A stretch of DNA of 54,432 nt, taken from contig CAKQRI010000007.1 of assembly GCA_934271365.1 (NCBI GenBank), positions 1 to 54,432 on the forward strand. Reading direction: 5' to 3'. This document shows, piece by piece, positions 1 through 8,084 of the stretch. Below the pieces are notes generated by a model. That model was given only the letters and a program-made list of their open reading frames with translations. It was not told where the DNA came from and made no database searches. Source of the DNA: an uncultured Spirochaetales bacterium. GTDB lineage: Bacteria > Spirochaetota > Spirochaetia > Sphaerochaetales > Sphaerochaetaceae. Position numbers and translations under genes: made by a program. How positions within the stretch are numbered: the first letter of the stretch is position 1; each line of letters begins with the position of its first letter.

Positions 1-412
1 AAGGTTGTTGAGGCTGAGGTCTGCTGAAATTCTGACTTGGCTGTGCTACTCCGAAATTGCTGGATCGACTCTGACCATTACCGGTAGCATTCTGGCATAA
101 AGAAAGATTGTTGACGAAAATCTCAACTCTGCTTCTTGCCTGTCCATCCTGCTCCCATCTAGACTGCCTCAGTTCTCCCTGAATAGCAACCTGACGGCCC
201 TTCTCAAGGTATGGATTAACTGCTTCTGCTGATTTACCGAAGTAAACACAGTCAAAATAATTAGGTTCCTCTTCCCATCTTCCATCAGCAGTCCTCTTTG
301 CCCTGTTGACAGCCATTGAGAAGCGAACGACAGCTCCACCATTCTGAGCATATCTGATTTCGCTAGGTCTTACCAACCTTCCAACGATTACTACGGAGTT
401 AATATCTGCCAT
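1..412 (-). CDS. ssb: Single-stranded DNA-binding protein (partial, C-terminus beyond window)
   Basis: Read from ATG at 412, the frame is open to the window edge (about 137 codons). It begins MADINSVVIVGRLVRPSEIRY and continues with the OB-fold features of bacterial SSB: an NYFDCVYFGKSAEAV stretch, a KGRQVAIQGELRQSRWEQDG stretch, then a Gln/Ser/Asn-rich linker. The acidic C-terminal tip that recruits partner proteins lies outside the window. SSB coats single-stranded DNA in replication, repair and recombination. A GAGGTG ribosome binding site precedes the ATG. It lies 15 bases behind rpsF on the same strand, the classical rpsF-ssb order, so rpsR and rplI may follow beyond the edge. Confidence 0.95.
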   Translation of the reverse strand, partial: MADINSVVIVGRLVRPSEIRYAQNGGAVVRFSMAVNRAKRTADGRWEEEPNYFDCVYFGKSAEAVNPYLEKGRQVAIQGELRQSRWEQDGQARSRVEIFVNNLSLCQNATGNGQSRSSNFGVAQPSQNFSRPQPQQP

Positions 413-427
413 TAGTCACCTCGTTAA

Positions 428-715
428 TCAGTTCTTCTCTGGATTAACAAATAAGAATTTCAGGATAAGAGTTGAAAGCTGGAATGTTCTGCTCATTGAC
501 TGAACAAGAGCACCATCAGCCTTGATTTCAAAGTAAACGTAGTGTCCCTTTTCCTGCTTGTTGATTAGATATGCAAGAGTCTTTACTCCCATATCGTCCT
601 GCTTGGTGATCTCAACACCATTATTCTTGAAAGTCTCCTCAACTAGAGCGAGACCTTCCTTCATCTTCTCATCATCAGCATCGAAGATGACGGTGAACTC
701 ATAATTAGAAATCAT
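428..715 (-). CDS. rpsF: 30S ribosomal protein bS6
   Basis: A 95-residue protein of normal bS6 length, starting MISNYEFTVIFDADDEKMKE and containing the typical GVKTLAYLINKQEKGHYV segment and a C-terminal STLILKFLFV strand. bS6 binds 16S rRNA in the platform of the small subunit together with bS18. AAGGAGGG precedes the ATG. It is the first gene of an operon with ssb. The roughly 60-base leader carries a CCGG-closed hairpin, and a promoter lies at 777-806. Confidence 0.97.
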   Translation of the reverse strand: MISNYEFTVIFDADDEKMKEGLALVEETFKNNGVEITKQDDMGVKTLAYLINKQEKGHYVYFEIKADGALVQSMSRTFQLSTLILKFLFVNPEKN

Positions 716-743
716 GGGTCCCTCCTTGTGGTCTAAATTTCTG

Positions 744-762
744 ATCCGGCAAAAAACCGGAT
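744..762 (-). promoter_or_regulatory. Hairpin in rpsF leader, candidate S6-S18 autoregulatory element
   Basis: On the minus strand the leader contains ATCCGG, a 7-base loop, then CCGGAT. No T run follows, so it is not an intrinsic terminator. Many bacteria repress rpsF by binding the S6-S18 complex to a leader structure that presents a CCG trinucleotide. Position and CCG content fit that, but the full consensus fold cannot be established by eye. Confidence 0.35.
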
Positions 763-776
763 AAAGAGGCTTATTA

Positions 777-806
777 AATATATCAAAAATAATACAGATA
801 CGTCAA
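777..806 (-). promoter_or_regulatory. Predicted sigma70 promoter of rpsF-ssb
   Basis: On the minus strand there is TTGACG, an 18-base spacer, then TATATT. It starts directly after the stop codon of the AraC-type gene, so ribosomal transcription is probably independent of that regulator. Confidence 0.6.
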
Positions 807-813
807 TCAAAGC

Positions 814-1575
814 TCAAAGAAGATTATATTTTTTCCTATATTGATATGGACTTATCTTCATCTGTGTTCTGAATACAATTGAAAAATAGCCAGGATCATT
901 AAAACCACACATCCTGCTGATCGATGCTATATCTATCATGCTGTTTTCAAGCAGATAAGAGGCTTTTTCCATCTTCAGCATCCTTATTGCATCAGATAGC
1001 GTCATTCCTGATTTCTTATGAAAAATAGATGAGAAATAATTAGGAGCAAGGTCGAAAGCAGCTGAAACTGACTGAAGGCTAAGATCTCCATCTATATTGT
1101 TTTTTATATATTCAAGCACATCATCAACTAAATCATTTTCTTTCTCTTCTTTTTTATTCTCCCTGAGAGCATCTGTGATTATAAGAGAAGAAAGTGCTCT
1201 TGCTCTAAGTTCTGAGATGCTATCTGCAGAGTCACTCTCCTTTGCAAGCTCCGCAAAAAAGAATTCAAGCCTCTCTGCATTGTAAAGTACAAAGCTTTCA
1301 GGAAGCCTATCTGAAATGGATGAGAACCACTCATCAGGAATCAATGCATAATACCTTGAGTGCGATGTATCATCATTATAGCTTGTTCTATGCAGTACAC
1401 CGCTTCGTATGAATACAAAATCCCCCATCTTGATTGAATAGACATTTCCGCCTGCAAAATATTTTCTCTTTCCAGAAGCAAGGAAATAGATTTCATGCAT
1501 ACCATCATGCCTATGAAGAGCTGGCATTTCCTTATGGGGTTCAGATTTTTTATACTCACATACAAAGTTATTCAT
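814..1575 (-). CDS. AraC family transcriptional regulator with N-terminal cupin domain
   Basis: A 253-residue protein. Residues about 1-140 form a cupin-like sensor (LHRHDGMHEIYFLASG, later MGDFVFIRSGVLHRT), with His residues typical of AraC/RhaR-type ligand pockets. Residues about 155-253 are the double helix-turn-helix of the AraC family, including LSLQSVSAAFDLAPNYFSSIFHKKSG and the signature GFNDPGYFSIVFRTQMKISPYQYRK. It is divergent from the MATE exporter across an 86-base AT-rich gap, so it may control that exporter. The ligand is not predictable, and no clear ribosome binding site precedes the ATG. Confidence 0.88.
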   Translation of the reverse strand: MNNFVCEYKKSEPHKEMPALHRHDGMHEIYFLASGKRKYFAGGNVYSIKMGDFVFIRSGVLHRTSYNDDTSHSRYYALIPDEWFSSISDRLPESFVLYNAERLEFFFAELAKESDSADSISELRARALSSLIITDALRENKKEEKENDLVDDVLEYIKNNIDGDLSLQSVSAAFDLAPNYFSSIFHKKSGMTLSDAIRMLKMEKASYLLENSMIDIASISRMCGFNDPGYFSIVFRTQMKISPYQYRKKYNLL

Positions 1576-1661
1576 AAAAAACTTAATATTTTATAATTTC
1601 TGTCTATATTATTAATATTATCAGGTTCAAATTCAAGTTTTTTAATTGTTAAATTTATTTT

Positions 1662-3038
1662 ATGGCGAAATTGAATACCAGAGACGAGAAATTCAGAGAG
1701 GAAGCGCTATTCGGACCAATCTGGCCTGTAATCTGGAAGGTATGCCTTCCATTGTCGTTATTTCAGGCTATATCACAGCTTTTCAATATTCTAGATACAA
1801 TCATGGCTGCGGCTATATCGAGTCAGGCTGTATCCACAGTTGTCTATATGGTGCAGCTTCAGCAGATTGTTGCTGCCATTGGCTCAGGACTTAGCGTAGG
1901 AGGAGCAATCCTTATCAGCAGAAACTATGGAAAAGGTGACTATGATAAAGTTCGCACTATCCTATCAACGCTTATTGCCATCACAGCAATAGCAGGAGCA
2001 GCTGTCATTCTTTGCATTCCTTTCATTCCATCAATTCTCCGCTATGCAGGTACACCTGAATCATTCATCAGCTCAGGTTCATCTTATTTTGCGCTCTCTA
2101 TTGTCTCTGTCGTAATCTCATTTTTCAATACAATCTATATCTCAATAGAGAAAAGCCGAGGAGAGAGCAGGAAGATTGTTGCTCTCAACATAATCCAGAT
2201 TTCAATAAAATTGTCACTCACAGCAGTCTTCATCTACATAATGAATGGAACAATAATGCACATCGCATTTGCAACTCTGATAAGCAATCTAGCTCTATTC
2301 TGTTTTGCCATCTACTCTCTTACTCATACCGATGATGCCTTCTCTTTCTCATTTCATTCCATATCAATGAAAAAGGATACTGTTCTTCCTATCCTACGCC
2401 TTTCATTTCCTTCAATGGTTGAGAAAATGGCATTCAGCTTCGGTAAAGCAGAGGTTAATAAGATGGCCTCTGGATATGGCTTAGATGCTGTTGGCGCGGC
2501 AGGGATATCAAATAGCATGTCAGGGCTTCTTACAGGCTGGCAATATGGAATCATGGATGGAGGGACAGCTCTTCTTGGGCAGATTCTCGGCTCTGGAGAT
2601 AAAAGGAGAACAGTCTCTGCATATAGAAGGATACAGCTGATTGAACTGCTGATTGGAATTAGTGGAATACTGATCATGTATATTCTTACCTCGCCTATCG
2701 CATCGCTTTTCTGCCTTGCACAAGGAGGATACAATGAAGTCTTTCATGAAATGATTGTCAGAACATTCGGATATGAGCTTCTAGGATGCCTTCTCCTATC
2801 ATTTTATTATTCCTCCGTTCCGATAATACTTGCAACAGGAAGGACTAAGCTCACACTATTTATAAACTTCTGCAGGATATTTGTATTCAGGCTTCCTCTG
2901 ATATACGCCTTCTCTCATTTCACTGATTCCGATTACTCTGCAGTTGGTCTGACTGTTGCAATCTCGAATGCGCTTGTTGGCATTCTATCTTTGATTTCTG
3001 CTGAATTCGTTATCAGAAAAGTCAAGCAGACAAAATAA
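1662..3038 (+). CDS. MATE family multidrug/sodium antiporter
   Basis: A 458-residue polytopic membrane protein with about twelve hydrophobic segments arranged as two six-helix halves. It begins MAKLNTRDEKFREEALFGPI, and the segment LPLSLFQAISQLFNILDTIM is the usual first MATE helix. GAAGISNSMSGLLTGWQYGI matches the start of the second half. MATE proteins export cationic or organic compounds in exchange for Na+ or H+. There is no ribosome binding site. A -10-like TAAATT lies 6 bases before the ATG and TTCAAA 18 bases further up, so the mRNA may be leaderless. The divergent AraC-type gene is the obvious candidate regulator. Confidence 0.9.
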   Translation: MAKLNTRDEKFREEALFGPIWPVIWKVCLPLSLFQAISQLFNILDTIMAAAISSQAVSTVVYMVQLQQIVAAIGSGLSVGGAILISRNYGKGDYDKVRTILSTLIAITAIAGAAVILCIPFIPSILRYAGTPESFISSGSSYFALSIVSVVISFFNTIYISIEKSRGESRKIVALNIIQISIKLSLTAVFIYIMNGTIMHIAFATLISNLALFCFAIYSLTHTDDAFSFSFHSISMKKDTVLPILRLSFPSMVEKMAFSFGKAEVNKMASGYGLDAVGAAGISNSMSGLLTGWQYGIMDGGTALLGQILGSGDKRRTVSAYRRIQLIELLIGISGILIMYILTSPIASLFCLAQGGYNEVFHEMIVRTFGYELLGCLLLSFYYSSVPIILATGRTKLTLFINFCRIFVFRLPLIYAFSHFTDSDYSAVGLTVAISNALVGILSLISAEFVIRKVKQTK

Positions 3039-3055
3039 GGTTATAAAGCTAGAAT
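3027..3055 (+). promoter_or_regulatory. Predicted leaderless promoter of the TatD gene
   Basis: CAGACA, a 17-base spacer, then TAGAAT, with TAGAAT ending 6 bases before the ATG at 3062. The expected start point falls on or next to the ATG, and no Shine-Dalgarno is present. The -35 box lies inside the last codons of the MATE gene. Confidence 0.5.
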
Positions 3056-3061
3056 AAGACC

Positions 3062-3673
3062 ATGTTCGATGCTCATGCGCATATTGGTGTATATACAGAT
3101 AAGGCTCTTATCAATACTTCTTCTCCTGAAGAAGCATCAGGTGCAGCAAACTACCCTTTTAAATGTGTAGGGCTTCTGCCTGAAAGCGGCTCTGATAATC
3201 TCTCGCTTTTTGAGGATTATCTTAAAAAGGGATTCCATGCAGGCGAGATCGGACTTGATAAGCGCTTTGGCTGTAAAGAACAGCAGATATCCCTTTTCAG
3301 AAGTGCTATGGAGCTGTCTAAGCACTATGACAGGCTGATTACAATCCATGCCGTTGGCTTTACAGATGAGATACTGAAAGCTATCAGGGAAATAAAGCCG
3401 AAGAGATTCATTGTCCATGGTTTCACAGGCAGCTTTGAAATTGCAGAGCAAATCACTAGACTTGGCGGTATCATTTCTCTGGGACTCCGATCTCTGAGGT
3501 GCCGGGATATCAGAAAGCTTATCTCACTTCCATTTCTAACTGAAAGCGATATGAAAGCTGGCATTGAAGCAGAAATAGCGTTGAACCAGCTTATTACATC
3601 GCTTGATCTGCTTTCAGGTAAGGATACTGAATACTGTACGGAATATTATATTAAGGAGCTTCTCGATGTCTGA
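3062..3673 (+). CDS. Short TatD family metal-dependent hydrolase
   Basis: A 203-residue protein with the TatD signatures in order: HAHIG (residues 5-9), GEIGLD (61-66), IHA (95-97), VHGFTGS (118-124) and TESD (160-163). These supply the metal-binding His, Glu and Asp residues of the TIM-barrel DNase/deoxyribonuclease family. It is some 50 residues shorter than typical TatD, mainly between the first two motifs, where FHCIGL-type sequence is compressed. Substrate is unknown; family members act as 3'-5' DNases and in quality control. It overlaps the next gene by 8 bases, implying coupled translation. Confidence 0.85.
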   Translation: MFDAHAHIGVYTDKALINTSSPEEASGAANYPFKCVGLLPESGSDNLSLFEDYLKKGFHAGEIGLDKRFGCKEQQISLFRSAMELSKHYDRLITIHAVGFTDEILKAIREIKPKRFIVHGFTGSFEIAEQITRLGGIISLGLRSLRCRDIRKLISLPFLTESDMKAGIEAEIALNQLITSLDLLSGKDTEYCTEYYIKELLDV

Positions 3674-4445
3674 AGAGCAGTTTATAAGGATTTCAAGATT
3701 CATTGGTAATGAAAATGTAGAGCTTCTGCATCACAAATGCGTATCTGTAGCAGGTGTGGGTGCTGTTGGAGGATTTGCAATAGAAGCTCTTGCAAGAAGC
3801 GGTGTCGGAGAGATACGGATCCTTGATTTCGATACAATCAGCGAAAGCAATATCAACAGGCAGATCATAGCACTTCATTCCACAGTTGGAGAGAATAAGA
3901 CAGATGTGATGAAGCGCCGTCTTCTTGATATCAATCCAGATATAAAGGTATGTGCTTACAGCCAGTTCCTTACTCCGGAGAATCATCATCTCCTATTTGA
4001 TGGTGCTGATATTGTCCTTGACTGCATTGACTCTCTCAATCCAAAGCTCAGTCTTCTTGAAGATGCATATAAGAACAATATAAGGATAATCTCCTCTATG
4101 GGTGCAGCTCTGAGAAAGAATCCTGCACTCATCAGGACTGGCGATATATATGATTCCTGGGGCTGTCCTCTTGCACGGCAGATCAGATCAGGACTCAGAA
4201 GACGAGGTGTCGGACGAGGCATTGAATGTGTATTCTCTCCAGAAAAAGTGAACTTCACTTTTATCGATCCGGAGAAAGATGAGAGTGCAGAGCGCATGAT
4301 TAATAGAGGCCGTAAACGTGTCGTTCTTGGGTCTCTCCCGACAATAACAGCAATTTTCGGTGAGAACATGGCTCATTTAGCGCTGAAATACCTTCTTGGA
4401 GATGAGATTTTAAGAGGAGAAGAGGAATTCAGACCTGAGAAGTAA
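3666..4445 (+). CDS. tcdA: E1-like ThiF/MoeB family enzyme, probable tRNA threonylcarbamoyladenosine dehydratase
   Basis: A 259-residue protein from ATG 3666, which overlaps the TatD stop region. It carries a dinucleotide-type GVGAVGG loop (30-36), the acidic LDFD strand end (53-56), the SNINRQ nucleotide-binding motif (61-66) and the SMGAALR/IRSGLRRRGV segments typical of the CsdL/TcdA branch. TcdA uses ATP to cyclise t6A37 to ct6A in tRNAs decoding ANN codons. The branch lacks the CxxC zinc pairs of MoeB, consistent here. An upstream in-frame start at 3603 would lie deep inside the TatD gene and is not favoured. Confidence is high for the family and moderate for the exact substrate. Confidence 0.82.
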   Translation: MSEEQFIRISRFIGNENVELLHHKCVSVAGVGAVGGFAIEALARSGVGEIRILDFDTISESNINRQIIALHSTVGENKTDVMKRRLLDINPDIKVCAYSQFLTPENHHLLFDGADIVLDCIDSLNPKLSLLEDAYKNNIRIISSMGAALRKNPALIRTGDIYDSWGCPLARQIRSGLRRRGVGRGIECVFSPEKVNFTFIDPEKDESAERMINRGRKRVVLGSLPTITAIFGENMAHLALKYLLGDEILRGEEEFRPEK

Positions 4446-4489
4446 CAGAATTTCAAATTATTTCGAATTAATAGTAAAGGAGTTTTTAT

Positions 4490-5503
4490 ATGAAGAAAAC
4501 TTTAATGCTATTAATCGGTCTGCTATTATCTGCAGTCATCCTGCTTCCTTCATGCACAGAAGAAAAGCTCGGACCATCAACGCTTCGCCTGAGATTCTCA
4601 TCTCCTGCAAGTGAGAGAACGCTGCTTCCATCTTCACCTGAAAAGATGAATGTATCTAAGTACTCTGTCCATATTGCTGGGCCTAATGGCTATGATAAGA
4701 CATTTGAAACCTCAACATCAGAGCTTGAAATAACAGATGTTGTAATAGGAAATTATTCTATAGATGTTCATAGCATAAACAGTGATGGCGAGAAGATTGC
4801 TGCAGGAAGCAAATCTGTCTGGCTGTACAGAGGGAATAATCAGTTCACTGTTGTTCTTGATACCCTCTTCGGACAGGGAAAGTTTAAGGCTGATTTCAGA
4901 TGGAATACGAAACAGGTATCAGATCCGACTATAGATGTCGAGCTGATAAATCAGAACAATGAAAAAGTAATTTTAGATAGTGCACTCTTCTCGATAGATA
5001 AAGCAAATGGAATATATAGAATGAATGAGGTAAGCCTTCCTGCTGGCTCATATACTCTTCATGCAAAAATCATTGATAATGATCAGATTGTCTCAGGCCT
5101 TGTTGAAGCTGTGAGGATCTCGAACAACGATATAACATCAGGAAGCCTTTCATTCATAATCGGGAATACAAGCGTATCTATGGTATTAGGATTTAAGAAC
5201 AATGTATCAAGCCCAATCTCTGCAACCCTGACAGCAAGTCCTGAATCGGTAGACAAATCCAATATCCCAGAAAGTGTTCAGTTCAGGATAACCTTAGGAG
5301 AGCTTCCTAGCGGAATGAAAAGCGATGAGATCAGTGTAGCATGGTTTCTAGAAGGAGAGAGACTTGAAGGAGAGAATTCTCTTGTGCTTACGCATAAGCC
5401 AAAGCCTGGCGTTATGAGATATGATGCGCTTCTATATCATCAGTACAAGGGAAGCATAGGCTCAATAACAATAAACTACACAATGCCATATTATGCAGAG
5501 TAA
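4490..5503 (+). CDS. Putative lipoprotein with N-terminal beta-sandwich-like domain
   Basis: A 337-residue protein with a lipoprotein signal peptide. A charged MKKT start and a hydrophobic stretch lead to the lipobox LLPSC with Cys22, followed by Thr-Glu-Glu. After the linker come alternating beta-rich segments (TLRLRFSSP, YSVHIAGPNGYDKTF, IGNYSIDVHSINSDGEKIA, NNQFTVVLDTL). The first about 130 residues match in layout the N-terminus of the larger lipoprotein at 44471-46393 (a PGEWKVSVEAYDDEDRLIA segment there). No enzymatic motif is seen, and a surface or periplasmic carbohydrate- or ligand-binding role is only inference. AAAGGAG precedes the ATG. A strong terminator follows the stop. Confidence 0.75.
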   Translation: MKKTLMLLIGLLLSAVILLPSCTEEKLGPSTLRLRFSSPASERTLLPSSPEKMNVSKYSVHIAGPNGYDKTFETSTSELEITDVVIGNYSIDVHSINSDGEKIAAGSKSVWLYRGNNQFTVVLDTLFGQGKFKADFRWNTKQVSDPTIDVELINQNNEKVILDSALFSIDKANGIYRMNEVSLPAGSYTLHAKIIDNDQIVSGLVEAVRISNNDITSGSLSFIIGNTSVSMVLGFKNNVSSPISATLTASPESVDKSNIPESVQFRITLGELPSGMKSDEISVAWFLEGERLEGENSLVLTHKPKPGVMRYDALLYHQYKGSIGSITINYTMPYYAE

Positions 5504-5510
5504 AAAAAGT

Positions 5511-5541
5511 CGCCACCAATTGAGGTGGCGATAGCTTTTTT
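5511..5541. terminator. Bidirectional Rho-independent terminator
   Basis: CGCCACC, a 6-base loop, then GGTGGCG. T7-rich tails lie on both sides (A run before, T run after), so it ends the plus-strand lipoprotein transcript and the minus-strand metG/bS22-like transcript. Confidence 0.9.
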
Positions 5542-5557
5542 AGAAGCACTTGAAGAA

Positions 5558-5647
5558 TTATTTCTTCTTATGTCTATTCATTCTGAGCTTTTTCTTTCTC
5601 TTATGAGTTGCGATCTTATGCTTCTTTCTTTTCTTTCCGCAAGGCAC
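5558..5647 (-). CDS. Very short basic protein of AURKAIP1/COX24 type (bS22-like ribosomal protein)
   Basis: A 29-residue protein starting with GTG at 5647 and ending at TAA 5558. It reads MPCGKKRKKHKIATHKRKK and ends KLRMNRHKKK. Composition is more than half Lys/Arg/His. The KxxHKxRKKxRxxRHKKK pattern is that of the AURKAIP1/COX24 domain, which in mycobacteria is the small-subunit protein bS22 and in mitochondria the C-terminus of mS38; it sits near the decoding centre. AAGGAG lies 7 bases before the GTG, and TTGACG-N17-AATAAT lies upstream. It follows metG on the same strand and ends at the shared terminator. The gene is easily missed because of its size and GTG start. Confidence 0.8.
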   Translation of the reverse strand: MPCGKKRKKHKIATHKRKKKLRMNRHKKK

Positions 5648-5690
5648 AGTAGTACTCCTTCCAATTGGATTTTTATGTAATTACCCGATT

Positions 5691-5719
5691 ATTATTGCTT
5701 TTTAGGATTATATCGTCAA
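5691..5719 (-). promoter_or_regulatory. Predicted promoter of the bS22-like gene
   Basis: Minus strand: TTGACG, 17 bases, AATAAT. An almost identical arrangement (TTGACC-N17-AATAAT, even with the same AAAAAGC before the -10) lies upstream of asnS at 29004-29032. Confidence 0.65.
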
Positions 5720-5772
5720 GGGAATTATTCTAAAAAGATTAACTCCCTTTTCAAATTTCCTGCATTTCGCAA

Positions 5773-7989
5773 TCAGCCGACATTTCCATTGATGTATTTG
5801 CTTACATGAAGATGCTTTCCATCAAAACCAAGAGGTGAACCATCTACACATACCTCTCCATTCACTGTCTTTATAGGAAGAGCAAAGAAATGGTCAGGCT
5901 TGATATATGTTGTAACCTTCTCTACCTCTCCCTCATCATCAAATTTGAGAACGGAGCCTGGTGCAATGTCATCAGCAAATATAACTTCGCATGTTGAATG
6001 GCTATCATCATCCTTATCAGCTGCAGCTAAAAGCATTCCATAGCTCTTTACCCCTCTGAAATTTGCAGGCTTAAGATTTGATACAAGTACAATATTATGT
6101 CCAAGAAGTTCTTCTTTTGTGTAATAAGGCACAATTGAAGAGACAATCTGCCTTGGCCCTGCCTCTCCGCAGTCAAGTTTAAGAATATAGAGCTTATCAC
6201 CATCAGGGTGCTTCTCACATTCAACTATCTTTGCAACCTTGAGAATTACCTTCTTAGCAAATGCCTCTTTCAGGCTTAAAGTATCTTCCATTTTATTATC
6301 TCCATTTGGTTTAGTTTCTTTCTTTTCAGCTCTTTCTTCTCTTTCCTTCTGGCTTCCGCTGTAGCGTTCCCTGAGCTCATCAACTCTCTTATCCTCAAGC
6401 TTGGTAAACAGAAGAGAAAGCTCTCCAACCTTTAGCTTTCCAGCAAAAGAACCAACACTATCCCATTTAAGGTCCTTCTCTCCAAGGAATGAGAGAATCT
6501 TATCACCTGTTGCTGGCATATAAGGTGTAACCATTATGCCAAGATCTCTGATCAGGTATAATAGTGTTCTCAAGAGAGCCTTTGCTTTCTCTGGATTCTC
6601 AGTTCTAAGCTTCCATGGCTCATTATCCTGGAAAGCCTTATTGCCAATATCTGAAAGAGCGAAAATTGCTCTTAGGGCATCTCTTTCCTCTGCTCTCTCT
6701 AAAAGTTCAGCAATTTCTGCCTCTTTAGCTTTTATCTCAGAGACAAGCTCATCCATCAGAGGTCCTTCCTCTATTTCTCCTGAGAAGAAACGAGATGTGA
6801 ATGTAAGAGTTCTATTAACAAGATTAGAAAGATTTCCGATAAGCTCCTTATTGAGCTTTTCCTGGAAATCCTTCCATGTAAATGTGAAATCACTTTTTTC
6901 TGGTCTGTTATAGAACATGTAGAAACGCCATACATCAGCAGGAATACCTGTCTCCTGCACATCATTTCCAAAGATTCCGATGCCCTTGCTCTTGCTGAAT
7001 TTTCCACCTTCATAGTTGAGATATTCAGTGCTTGACATATGGTGTAGCATTGTCCACTTCTCTCCTGTGGCAAGAAGTGATGAAGGGAAGATTACAGTAT
7101 GGAATGGAATGTTATCCTTTCCGATAAACTGGAATAGATCTGTATTCTCTGGATCTCTCCACCAGTATTTCCAATTCTCTGTTGCATTTGCTGTAATTGA
7201 AATATATCCAATTGGAGCATCAAACCATACATAGAATACCTTATCCTCAAAACCTGGCTTTGGTACAGGAATTCCCCATTTCAGATCTCTTGTGATGCAT
7301 CTTTCCTGAAGGCCATCACGTATCCATGAGTTTGTGATCTGTATAGCATTCTTTGCCCAGAAACCTTCAACACTGGCTTTATCCATCCACTCTTTAAGAA
7401 GTGGTAATGCTTTTGGAAGGTTTATATAAAGATGCTTTGTCTTCTTTATCACAGGAGCTGTTCCGCATACAGAACACTTAGGCTCAATCAGCTCAGTTGG
7501 CTCTAGAAGAGTCCCGCATTTATCACACTGATCTCCTCTTGCCCCTTCAGCTCCACAGTGAGGACATGTACCTACTACATATCTATCTGCAAGAAAGCGC
7601 TGGCAATGAGGGCAATAAAGCTGTTCACTCTCCTTCTCTGAGATATATCCGTTTTCATCTACTTTTCTGAATATATGCTGAACAATCTCAGTCTGAAGAG
7701 GTGTAGATGTCCTGCCGAAATAGTCAAATGATATATTGAACCATTTATATATTTCCTTATGAATCTGATGATAGTGATCACAGAGCTCTCTAGGTGTAAC
7801 GCCTTCCTGCAGGGCTCTTGTCTCACTGGCCGTTCCATATTCATCTGTACCGCAAATGTACATAGTCTCATATCCGCGGAGCCTGCAGAATCTTGCAAAG
7901 ACATCTGCGGAAAGAACCTGCGTCAGGTTTCCAAGATGTGGAATGTTGTTTACATATGGTAGAGCTGAAGTAATAAGTCTTTTTTTCAT
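5773..7989 (-). CDS. metG: Methionyl-tRNA synthetase with C-terminal tRNA-binding domain
   Basis: A 738-residue class I synthetase. The N-terminal Rossmann domain has the HIGH-type HLGN motif (18-21) and GTDEYGTA. The zinc knuckle region has four CxxC pairs (CPHCQRF, CPHCGAE, CDKC, CSVC), so it is the two-knuckle MetG1 type. The KMSKS loop is KFSKS. An anticodon-binding helical domain follows, then a charged linker (about 550-580) and a C-terminal EMAPII/Trbp111-like OB domain that aids tRNA binding. Start: the ATG at 7989 is preferred over the ATG six bases earlier. A TTGAGA-N17-TATACT promoter ends 9 bases upstream and there is no Shine-Dalgarno, suggesting a leaderless mRNA. It charges tRNA-Met in the cytosol. 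Confidence 0.95.
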   Translation of the reverse strand: MKKRLITSALPYVNNIPHLGNLTQVLSADVFARFCRLRGYETMYICGTDEYGTASETRALQEGVTPRELCDHYHQIHKEIYKWFNISFDYFGRTSTPLQTEIVQHIFRKVDENGYISEKESEQLYCPHCQRFLADRYVVGTCPHCGAEGARGDQCDKCGTLLEPTELIEPKCSVCGTAPVIKKTKHLYINLPKALPLLKEWMDKASVEGFWAKNAIQITNSWIRDGLQERCITRDLKWGIPVPKPGFEDKVFYVWFDAPIGYISITANATENWKYWWRDPENTDLFQFIGKDNIPFHTVIFPSSLLATGEKWTMLHHMSSTEYLNYEGGKFSKSKGIGIFGNDVQETGIPADVWRFYMFYNRPEKSDFTFTWKDFQEKLNKELIGNLSNLVNRTLTFTSRFFSGEIEEGPLMDELVSEIKAKEAEIAELLERAEERDALRAIFALSDIGNKAFQDNEPWKLRTENPEKAKALLRTLLYLIRDLGIMVTPYMPATGDKILSFLGEKDLKWDSVGSFAGKLKVGELSLLFTKLEDKRVDELRERYSGSQKEREERAEKKETKPNGDNKMEDTLSLKEAFAKKVILKVAKIVECEKHPDGDKLYILKLDCGEAGPRQIVSSIVPYYTKEELLGHNIVLVSNLKPANFRGVKSYGMLLAAADKDDDSHSTCEVIFADDIAPGSVLKFDDEGEVEKVTTYIKPDHFFALPIKTVNGEVCVDGSPLGFDGKHLHVSKYINGNVG

Positions 7990-7998
7990 AACCATAGC

Positions 7999-8027
7999 AG
8001 TATAGAACTTAAAAGAGTCTCTCTCAA
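7999..8027 (-). promoter_or_regulatory. Predicted leaderless promoter of metG
   Basis: Minus strand: TTGAGA, 17-base spacer, TATACT, then 9 bases to ATG 7989. Both boxes match sigma70 at five of six positions. Confidence 0.6.
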
Positions 8028-8048
8028 GTGTGTAATTCTTTCTGATAC

Positions 8049-8077
8049 GTGACTCTAAGAATATTTTTATTTATATT
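8049..8077 (+). promoter_or_regulatory. Predicted leaderless promoter of hflK
   Basis: GTGACT, 17-base spacer, TATATT, then 7 bases to ATG 8085. There is no ribosome binding site between the boxes and the ATG. It is divergent from the metG promoter, about 20 bases apart. Confidence 0.5.
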
Positions 8078-8084
8078 GTCTATT

